Origin: Bryobacterales bacterium
GTDB lineage: Bacteria; Acidobacteriota; Terriglobia; Bryobacterales; Bryobacteraceae
DNA: 7,589 nucleotides
NCBI GenBank assembly: GCA_003132905.1
Contig: PKZC01000056.1
Span: 10,392-17,980, forward strand
Direction: 5' to 3'
In this document: positions 1 through 4,948 of the stretch, one piece after another
How the letters are laid out: each line of letters opens with the position of its first letter
How positions within the stretch are numbered: position 1 is the stretch's first letter
The notes under the pieces: generated by a model
Told to the model about the DNA's origin: nothing
The model's database searches: none
Seen by the model: the letters and a program-made list of their open reading frames with translations, nothing else
Made by a program: the position numbers and the translations under genes

Positions 1-299
1 TCGACATCTTCGGATGGCTCGGTTATCCCATGCAAATCAAGATTAACTTCCTGTGCCGCGATTCCATCCTGGCCGCTCCTCTGGTGTTGGATCTCGTTCT
101 TTTCATGGATCTGGCGCAGCGGGCCGGCATGAAAGGCATCCAAGAGTGGTTGTCCTTCTACTTCAAAGCTCCTATGACGGCTCCCGGATTATATCCGGAG
201 CACGACATTTTCATCCAGTTAATGAAGTTGAAGAACACCCTGCGTTGGATGCGCGGAGAGGATCTGATTACACACCTTGGGCTCGAGTACTACGACTAA
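1..299 (+). CDS. Inositol-3-phosphate synthase, C-terminal end (partial at 5' edge)
   Basis: The reading frame is open from base 3 to the TAA at 297-299 and enters from outside the window, so only the last 98 residues are seen. The tail matches the end of myo-inositol-1-phosphate synthase (Inositol-3-phosphate synthase, NAD-dependent, glucose-6-phosphate to 1L-myo-inositol 1-phosphate): the stretch GLYPEHDIFIQLMKLKNTLR followed by the closing THLGLEYYD is characteristic of the prokaryotic branch of this family. The part seen contains the FLCRDSILAAPLVLDLV segment (about residues 17-33 of the visible fragment), which lies in the C-terminal catalytic half. In bacteria the product feeds phosphatidylinositol or other inositol compounds; which applies here cannot be judged. 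The downstream epimerase gene begins inside or directly after its 3' end, indicating a shared transcript. An ATG at 30 is internal, not the start. Identification is from recognised family sequence, not from a search. Confidence 0.9.
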   Translation, partial: DIFGWLGYPMQIKINFLCRDSILAAPLVLDLVLFMDLAQRAGMKGIQEWLSFYFKAPMTAPGLYPEHDIFIQLMKLKNTLRWMRGEDLITHLGLEYYD

Positions 300-1329
300 C
301 GGATCCAAGCGCCAGGACCCGGCTAAGCGAAGAGTGCTGGTGATCGGCGGGACTCTGTTCATCGGCCAGGCGCTGGTGAAGCAATTGCTTCACGCCGGAC
401 ATGAGGTCGCGGTCCTGCATCGCAAGCCCCGCCACAAGCTGGGGAAAAAAGTTGTCAATATTGTCGCCGACCGCAACGATCCGGACTCCGTAAAGCGGGC
501 CCTGACGGGTAAGAACTTCGACGTAGTCTACGATAACGTGTACGACTGGGAGCATGGCACCACGGCCTCGCAGGTGGAAGCCACGGCGCGGGCCTGCGGA
601 AACAATCTGCATCGCTACGTTTTCATGTCGAGCGTGGGCGCGTACGGCGACGGCCTGAATCATCATGAAGGCGATGCGCTGGCGCCGGACGATCATCCCG
701 ACCCTTACGTCCGCAACAAGGCCATGAGCGAGCGGGCGCTGTTCCGCATGCGGCAGCGCAACGGATTTCCGGTAGTGACTTTGCGTCCTCCGTTTGTCTA
801 TGGCCCGGGGAATCCGTTCTACCGTGAAGCTTTCTTTTGGGACCGCTTAAGAGATGGACGTCCGCTGATCCTGCCCGGCGATGGACGGCGGCTCATGCAA
901 TTCGTTCACATCGAAGATCTGGTGGCCGCGTGCGTGAAAGTGATCGATACTCCAGATATTGACGGCCACGCGTTCAACATCGCAAATCCGCGACCGTTGA
1001 CGCAGGTGGAAGCCGTAGAGGCGTTCGCACGCGCCGTGGGGAAAGAGCCGACCTTCGTGCGTTTGCCACGCGAGCGGATTCTGCGCTCGGGCGGCCATCC
1101 CATGGGCCCGAAGATGTATTTCGGATTCTATTTCGATCTGCCGGCAATCACGGTGGTGGTGAACAAAGCGCAGCGCATCTTGAAATTCAAACCAGTGGAC
1201 TTCAACGCCGGATTGAAGGAAACCTATCGCTGGTACGTGCGGCACAAGTTTCCCAAGCCCGATTATTCCTTTGAAGACGGAATCATTGCGTCGGCGCCGG
1301 CCTCGGCTTATTCCGCTCCGGTGGATTAA
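277..1329 (+). CDS. NAD-dependent epimerase/dehydratase (atypical/extended SDR)
   Basis: A 350-residue Rossmann-fold protein of the extended/atypical short-chain dehydrogenase group, acting in the cytosol on an unknown, probably sugar-nucleotide-like, substrate. Near the N-terminus lies the nucleotide-binding loop GGTLFIG (24-30), the G-x-x-F-I-G form seen in CSP41-like atypical SDRs rather than the classical GxxGxxG. Further on come FMSSVGAYGDG (116-126) with the catalytic-type Ser, YVRNK (144-148) giving the Tyr-x3-Lys pair, RPPFVYGPGN (170-179) and the QFVHIEDL segment (208-215) typical of epimerases. Length fits the family. The longest frame starts at TTG 277, 23 bp inside the upstream gene, without a well-spaced Shine-Dalgarno; GTG at 334, just before the first beta strand (VLVIGG), is a plausible alternative giving 331 residues. 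It overlaps the next start by one base (TAATG), so translation is probably coupled. Family call is firm; substrate is not assignable from sequence alone. Confidence 0.88.
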   Translation: MGSSTTTNGSKRQDPAKRRVLVIGGTLFIGQALVKQLLHAGHEVAVLHRKPRHKLGKKVVNIVADRNDPDSVKRALTGKNFDVVYDNVYDWEHGTTASQVEATARACGNNLHRYVFMSSVGAYGDGLNHHEGDALAPDDHPDPYVRNKAMSERALFRMRQRNGFPVVTLRPPFVYGPGNPFYREAFFWDRLRDGRPLILPGDGRRLMQFVHIEDLVAACVKVIDTPDIDGHAFNIANPRPLTQVEAVEAFARAVGKEPTFVRLPRERILRSGGHPMGPKMYFGFYFDLPAITVVVNKAQRILKFKPVDFNAGLKETYRWYVRHKFPKPDYSFEDGIIASAPASAYSAPVD

Positions 1330-1829
1330 TGGTAAGCATCCAAGAATATCTCACCACGAGTTACGAAGGGGATCGCGAGTACGTTGATGGCGAGATCCTG
1401 GAGCGTCACTCAGGTGAGCGAGCCCATAGCAGTGCCCAAGCAGCGATGGGCTTCTTACTCTTCCAACGCGAAGCCCAGGCGGGTGTCCGCACCCTAATGT
1501 CACAGCGCTTACGGGTCGGGCCGACACGTTTTCGGGTTCCGGATGTATGCGTACTCATGGCGTCCGATCCGCGTGATCCCATTGTTTCCCACCCGCCGTT
1601 TCTCTGTGTCGAGATTCTTTGCAGGGAAGACACGGTCACGCGTCTCAATGAAAAACTGGCGGATTATTTCCAGATGGGAGTGCGCTATGTCTGGGTGCTC
1701 GATCCGCTGACGCGCCGCGCGTTTTGCTACACGCCCGGGCAGATGCACGAGGTGCTGGACGGAACGCTGCGCGCTAAAGATCCAAACATCGAAGTTCCGC
1801 TCCTAGAAGTTTTCGAAGCGGAAGACTAG
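1329..1829 (+). CDS. Uma2 family protein (DUF820, PD-(D/E)XK nuclease fold)
   Basis: A 166-residue protein of the Uma2/DUF820 family, very abundant in cyanobacteria and Acidobacteria, related to restriction-endonuclease-like nucleases but without a firmly established biological role. Family features in order: YVDGEILERHSGERAH (19-33; the usual Y-x-x-D/V-G-E followed by a His), VPDVCV (70-75) with the acidic residue D72, FLCVEIL (91-97) with E95, then a Lys-containing helix NEKLADYFQMGV (107-118) and the closing strand YVWVLDP (120-126). These give the D...E...K arrangement of a PD-(D/E)XK site. In many relatives the strand reads VEVLSPS; here VEILCRE is a variation. The ATG overlaps the stop of the epimerase gene (TAATG), with GGTGG a few bases upstream as a possible ribosome site. 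The stop TAG shares the tetramer CTAG with the stop of the opposing gene. Nuclease activity is inferred from fold only. Confidence 0.85.
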   Translation: MVSIQEYLTTSYEGDREYVDGEILERHSGERAHSSAQAAMGFLLFQREAQAGVRTLMSQRLRVGPTRFRVPDVCVLMASDPRDPIVSHPPFLCVEILCREDTVTRLNEKLADYFQMGVRYVWVLDPLTRRAFCYTPGQMHEVLDGTLRAKDPNIEVPLLEVFEAED

Positions 1830-2401
1830 ACGCCGCGTTCTTCGGCGCGAACCTGATTGAGACGCTCGCGCAGGCCGTCCGGAAGCGACGCTTCGATTTC
1901 CGGCGTGATTAAGCCGACCGAGTCCATATCCACGATGTGCGTTTTATCCTTGATCCGAAAACTGGTGAGCTTCATCCGCACGAGGTCAGGAACGGGCGCG
2001 AGAAGAAACCCCTCGATGGTTTTCGTGGGTTCAGAAAACCCTGGAATGGCCGACAGATCTCCCGGACGAACCTTCTCGCGAACGAAAACCAAATGCACCG
2101 CGCTTTTTGCCTTGGGATTCTCCGCGTTAACCAACATGTCGATTCCAGCTACGTGCCGGTGGCGAAAACCGAAAGTTTCGGCCGCTCTGGAGATGCGGTC
2201 CAGATCGCTACGATCGACAGCGATATCCACGTCTCTCGTAACTCGCGCTGCATCATGGTCTCGCGCGCTGACCTGGAAGAAAACGGCCAATCCTCCGATC
2301 ACACGATATTCGATTCCCGCACCTGCTAAAGCGGTATGCAGACGTTCCAAGAGCGTAAACAACTGTTCCACATGGATATCCAGCGCTTTCGCAGTGATCA
2401 T
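1826..2401 (-). CDS. Nucleotidyltransferase-fold protein (AbiEii/MNT-like)
   Basis: A 191-residue protein resembling the minimal nucleotidyltransferase/AbiEii-type superfamily. An N-terminal helix (about 10-28) is followed by YRVIGGLAVFF (32-42) with the GG pair, then TRDVDIAVD (55-63) with the D-x-D pair (D57, D59) expected to bind metal. The C-terminal part has VRMKLTSFRIKDKTHIVDM (141-159), the Lys/Arg/KD signature seen in this superfamily. The third acidic residue usually found on a later strand is not obvious: the matching position appears to read SAVHLVFV (100-107). Activity is therefore uncertain. No AbiEi-like transcriptional antitoxin lies beside it, so it should not be called a type IV toxin. 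Its ATG abuts the stop of the deacetylase gene (TAGATG on this strand), so translation is likely coupled and it is the last gene of the ruvX operon. It converges on the Uma2 gene with overlapping stops. The protein is soluble, with no signal peptide seen. Confidence 0.7.
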   Translation of the reverse strand: MITAKALDIHVEQLFTLLERLHTALAGAGIEYRVIGGLAVFFQVSARDHDAARVTRDVDIAVDRSDLDRISRAAETFGFRHRHVAGIDMLVNAENPKAKSAVHLVFVREKVRPGDLSAIPGFSEPTKTIEGFLLAPVPDLVRMKLTSFRIKDKTHIVDMDSVGLITPEIEASLPDGLRERLNQVRAEERGV

Positions 2402-3322
2402 CTATGGCTGTCTTGATTCTTGCATAAGCGCGTCGCGCGCCGCTTTGGCCGTGTTGCAGTGGATGGTCACGGTATCGTTGGTGTCGCGGGCGTAGCCGCC
2501 GGCCAGCACCACGGCCACTGGGACAGATTGAGCCAGCGCGGTTTCGAACACCAGCAAGTCGCGGCGCTTGAGTCCCTCGATGGTCAGCGCCAGGCCGCCG
2601 AGCTGGTCTTCGCGATAGGGATCGGCCCCGGCCACATAGATCACCAAATCCGGTGCGAAGCTCATGGCGACTTTCAGGGCGCTGGCAAGACGATCGAGGT
2701 ACTCCGCGTCTTCGACGCCATCGCGAAGATCGACGTCAATCACCGACGGCGGTTTCTCGCTCGGATAGTTATTGAATTGATGAATGGAAAACGTGAGCAC
2801 GCTACGGTCCCTGGCGAAGATCGCGGCCGTGCCGTTGCCATGGTGAACATCGCAATCGACGATCAGCGCTTTCCGGATAACTTGCTCGTGTTGCAGGGCG
2901 CGGATGGCGATGGCGACGTCGTGGATGGCGCAGAAACCTTCGCCATGCGAAGGAAAAGCATGATGAAACCCTCCGCCGATGTTGACTCCGATGCGATCGC
3001 GCAGCGCGTTGCGGCAGGCCAGGATGGTGCCGCCAGTGGCCAGCCAAAAGCCCTCCACCATTTCGCGGGAGTAGGGGATTTCGAGCTTGACGATTTCGGC
3101 CTCAGTCAAGGTCCCTGTCGTGAGACGCTGTACCCAGCCGGGATCGTGAACGCGCAGGACGTCGCTATCGGAGACGGGCCGTGGTTCAACGAAATCGCGG
3201 GGTTCAGCGAAACCTTCCCCGAGCAGACGATCGTGAATCAGCCGGTACTTGCGCGCGGGAAACACATGTTCGCCCAGGTTGAGATCGTAGCGGGGATGAT
3301 ATACGAGTTGGAACGGCAGCAT
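2402..3322 (-). CDS. Histone deacetylase family protein (Zn-dependent deacetylase)
   Basis: A 306-residue member of the histone deacetylase/acetoin utilization protein superfamily (arginase-deacetylase fold), of the short bacterial type related to class IV HDACs. All active-site elements are visible: the His pair in GGGFHHAF (H120, H121), zinc ligands in DCDVHHGNG (D158, H160), the third zinc ligand in AGADPY (D234), and the catalytic Tyr in LAGGYARD (Y277). It should be an active, cytosolic, zinc-dependent amide hydrolase; the natural substrate (acetyl-lysine, polyamine or small molecule) cannot be told from sequence. Length is normal for bacterial forms. It lies 15 bp after mltG, which ends in tandem stops TAA TAG, and directly abuts the following nucleotidyltransferase gene. 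Only a weak GAAG precedes the ATG, so ribosome entry may depend on the upstream gene. Linking a deacetylase to a cell-wall enzyme is probably only operon housekeeping. Confidence 0.92.
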   Translation of the reverse strand: MLPFQLVYHPRYDLNLGEHVFPARKYRLIHDRLLGEGFAEPRDFVEPRPVSDSDVLRVHDPGWVQRLTTGTLTEAEIVKLEIPYSREMVEGFWLATGGTILACRNALRDRIGVNIGGGFHHAFPSHGEGFCAIHDVAIAIRALQHEQVIRKALIVDCDVHHGNGTAAIFARDRSVLTFSIHQFNNYPSEKPPSVIDVDLRDGVEDAEYLDRLASALKVAMSFAPDLVIYVAGADPYREDQLGGLALTIEGLKRRDLLVFETALAQSVPVAVVLAGGYARDTNDTVTIHCNTAKAARDALMQESRQP

Positions 3323-3337
3323 GCGGCTTCGTGCCTA

Positions 3338-4330
3338 TTAGGGCTTGGCAGCGTGCCGATATTGCTGGACCGCTACGTTGTGCTGCTCGATGGTTTCCGA
3401 AAACTGATGGCCGCCCGAACCGTCCGGCTTGGCGACAAAATACAGATAAGCGGTTTCGGCGGGCGCAAGCGCGGCTTTGATGGAAGCGACGCCGGGATTC
3501 GCAATCGGGCCAGGCGGAAGGCCCGGGTGCTTATAGGTGTTGTACGCGTTGGGGCTGTCCAGATCGGACCGGTAAATGGTCCCGCGATAGCGCTGATCGA
3601 GCAGCGCGGCATAAATAGTGGTGGGATCGCAATCGAGGGCCATTCCCTTTCGCAGCCGGTTCTCATACACGGACGCGACCACCGGGCGATCTTCCGGACG
3701 TCCCGTCTCCTTTTCGACCAACGAGGCAAGCGTCACAATATCGTTCACCGGTTTCGCATGAGCGGAAGCCTGCAGCTCGCGCCACTGCTTGCGGAATTGG
3801 TCGGTCATCATCACACAAAGCTGTTGGACGGTGGTGGAGCGGGTGATGCGATAGGTGGCGGGGAACAGATAACCCTCGAGCGTGGGCGCTTGGGACGCCA
3901 GATCCCGGATGAGCGCAGGGTTGCGGGCCGCGCGCAGGAAATCGGAAGCCTTCAGGAAATCGAAACGGCCGACGCTGGCCGCGATATCGAAGATGTTGCT
4001 GCCTTCCGGGACGACGAGCTCGTAGAAAAAGACGTCGCCGCGCGCGATGCGATTGAGGACACCGGAAGGCGAATCTGGCCGCGCGAAGCGGTATTCACCT
4101 GCTTGCAGCTTTTTAGCGGGATCGATAACCCGGAGCAGGAGGAACTGCCAGGAATATCGGATCACGCCGCTTTGCGCCAGCTGCTCGGCCATGGCTTGAG
4201 TGCTGGTTCCTTTCGGAAAATCGAGAATCACTGGATCGCGAAAACCTTGGTACGTAACGTTCAGCGACAAGTATGCCAAGCCGGCAGCAATGCCGCCCAG
4301 AATAATCACAGCCAGGAGCAGACGCTTCAT
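3338..4330 (-). CDS. mltG: Endolytic murein transglycosylase MltG (YceG-like)
   Basis: A 330-residue membrane-anchored lytic transglycosylase that cuts nascent glycan strands and is thought to set peptidoglycan chain length as a terminase for the elongation machinery. Residues 3-24 form one hydrophobic N-terminal segment, placing the rest in the periplasm. A LysM-like/YceG N-terminal part (about 35-105) includes VILDFPKGTSTQ and LQAGEYRF; the catalytic domain has VVPEG (106-110), LEGYLFPATY (151-160), LASLVEKETG (201-210) with the catalytic Glu E206 (equivalent to E218 of the Escherichia coli enzyme), CDPTTIY (234-240) and NTYKHPGLPPGPIANPG (264-280). All signatures are intact and length is standard. 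The ATG overlaps the ruvX stop by four bases (ATGA), the common ruvX-mltG neighbourhood also seen as yrrK-yrrL in Bacillus subtilis. No Shine-Dalgarno is visible, consistent with translational coupling. Confidence 0.95.
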   Translation of the reverse strand: MKRLLLAVIILGGIAAGLAYLSLNVTYQGFRDPVILDFPKGTSTQAMAEQLAQSGVIRYSWQFLLLRVIDPAKKLQAGEYRFARPDSPSGVLNRIARGDVFFYELVVPEGSNIFDIAASVGRFDFLKASDFLRAARNPALIRDLASQAPTLEGYLFPATYRITRSTTVQQLCVMMTDQFRKQWRELQASAHAKPVNDIVTLASLVEKETGRPEDRPVVASVYENRLRKGMALDCDPTTIYAALLDQRYRGTIYRSDLDSPNAYNTYKHPGLPPGPIANPGVASIKAALAPAETAYLYFVAKPDGSGGHQFSETIEQHNVAVQQYRHAAKP

Positions 4331-4749
4331 GATTGGCGGGAGTCGAGGTAGCTTTCCAGTAGAATAACAGCGGCCAACCGGTCGACGGCTTTGGCGCGCT
4401 TTTCGATGCTGACGCCGCTTTCGCGCAGTACGCGCTGGGCCTGGACGGTGGTAAGGCGTTCGTCCCAGAGTTGAACCGGGATGTCAGTGGCAGCCTGTAG
4501 CCGCGCGCCGAAATCGCGAGCATGGCCGGTGCCGCGTCCTTCGCGTCCGCTCATGTGTAAGGGGTTTCCCATCAATATCAGTGTGACGTTACGGTCGGAA
4601 GCCAGTTTCGCCAGGCGGGCCAGATCCTCGCGGATATTGGTCCGTTGGAGGGTTTCCAGGCCCTGGGCGGTGACGCCGAGTTCGTCGCTGAGCGCCAGTC
4701 CAATTCGCTTTTTGCCCAAATCCAGGGCCAGGATTCTGCCGATAGTCAT
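4327..4749 (-). CDS. ruvX: Putative pre-16S rRNA nuclease / Holliday junction resolvase RuvX (YqgF)
   Basis: A 140-residue RNase H-like fold protein of the YqgF/RuvX family, implicated in 16S rRNA 5' maturation and proposed as a Holliday junction resolvase. Acidic active-site residues are present: D10 in LALDLGKKRIG, E70 in the loop MGNPLHMSGREG, D96/E97 in LWDERLTT, and D123 in the last helix (KAVDRLAAVILLESYL). Length is typical. I chose ATG at 4747-4749 because it places the first strand (TIGRILALDLG) at the usual position; an upstream in-frame TTG at 4759-4761 would add four residues (MQFL) and is less likely. It is the first gene of the minus-strand unit ruvX-mltG-deacetylase-nucleotidyltransferase, so the promoter should lie in the 4750-4948 gap. 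No strong Shine-Dalgarno is seen. The stop overlaps the start of mltG. Confidence 0.94.
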   Translation of the reverse strand: MTIGRILALDLGKKRIGLALSDELGVTAQGLETLQRTNIREDLARLAKLASDRNVTLILMGNPLHMSGREGRGTGHARDFGARLQAATDIPVQLWDERLTTVQAQRVLRESGVSIEKRAKAVDRLAAVILLESYLDSRQS

Positions 4750-4781
4750 TAAGAATTGCAAAGAATCGAAGAACCCGGGAA

Positions 4782-4837
4782 AAATCGGCGAAAGCTCGCT
4801 CTCGGGGCCTGATTTCGATTGCTGTTTCTGCCGATTT
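4782..4837. repeat. Spaced inverted repeat AAATCGGC ... GCCGATTT
   Basis: A perfect 8-bp inverted repeat has arms at 4782-4789 and 4830-4837 separated by 40 bases. It lies between the ruvX start and the tandem repeat, so it could be an operator pair or the base of a stem in the ruvX leader. A second, shorter inverted pair (AATCGAA 4764-4770 and TTCGATT 4814-4820) interleaves with it rather than nesting, which makes a simple hairpin less convincing. Chance occurrence in a 200-bp gap is possible. Confidence 0.35.
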
Positions 4838-4852
4838 CATTTCATCATAGAA

Positions 4853-4924
4853 GCAGGTCATAAAGAAGCCGCAGGTCATAAAGAAGCCGCAGGTCATAAA
4901 GAAGCCGCAGGTCACAAAGAAGCC
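4853..4924 (+). repeat. Tandem repeat, 4 copies of an 18-bp unit
   Basis: Four head-to-tail copies of GCAGGTCATAAAGAAGCC at 4853-4870, 4871-4888, 4889-4906 and 4907-4924. The first three are identical; the fourth differs by one base (CACAAAG for CATAAAG). Partial degenerate copies flank it: TCATAGAA just before and ACAGAAGG just after. The unit is a multiple of three and has no stop in the plus frame shared with the downstream membrane-protein gene, where it would read as repeated GHKEAA; the array ends 24 bp before that gene's ATG. I treat it as non-coding. Similar GHKE/HEGHKEA-type predicted peptides are common misannotations from short repeats in Acidobacteria and Planctomycetes/Verrucomicrobia, from memory rather than a search. 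Confidence 0.95.
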
Positions 4925-4948
4925 ACAGAAGGGGATTCCGGGGTTCGA

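Larger units (their letters stand above)
4750..4948. promoter_or_regulatory. Divergent intergenic region between ruvX and the AI-2E family gene
   Basis: About 200 bp separate the two divergent starts, the only sizeable non-coding stretch in the window, so promoters for both units are expected here. On the minus strand TATGAT (4844-4849) resembles a -10 box, though no convincing -35 is found 16-18 bp further up, and it would leave a leader of about 90 bases before ruvX. On the plus strand the repeat units each contain CATAAA, a poor -10 match. A GAAGGGG sequence around 4928-4934 and GGGG near 4940-4943 are possible ribosome sites for the downstream gene. The region also holds an 18-bp tandem repeat and a spaced inverted repeat, listed separately. 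Promoter assignments are weak. Confidence 0.45.

Noticed and set aside
53..343. Second plus-strand frame of 96 codons over the inositol synthase end.
   Set aside because: Arg/Ser/His-rich shadow of the genuine inositol-3-phosphate synthase frame, which has clear family sequence to its stop.
1826..2401. NTase-fold protein as a type IV AbiE toxin.
   Set aside because: No AbiEi-type antitoxin gene is adjacent; it is the last gene of a housekeeping operon and a third catalytic acidic residue is not evident.
2420..4351. A 643-codon open frame on the plus strand opposite the deacetylase and mltG genes.
   Set aside because: Both minus-strand genes lie in the same frame and their codons are in exact register with this frame, so plus-strand stops would require TTA, CTA or TCA codons in the genes, which are rare in this GC-rich coding style. 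Both real genes have complete family signatures; the antisense peptide shows no recognisable domain.
4770..4785. CCCGGG followed by AAAAA as a terminator.
   Set aside because: The palindrome is only six bases with no stem-loop, and it lies between divergent starts where no terminator is expected.
4853..4924. Tandem repeats considered as a CRISPR array or plasmid-type iterons.
   Set aside because: Units are directly abutting without spacers, so not CRISPR. No replication initiator gene, AT-rich stretch or DnaA-box cluster is nearby, so origin iterons are unsupported.
4481..4948. N-terminal extension of 156 residues on the AI-2E family protein, including GHKEAA repeats.
   Set aside because: It runs antisense through most of ruvX and across the tandem repeat, is rich in Arg and Ser like a shadow frame, and is not needed for the family. 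ATG 4949 gives a normal-length protein.
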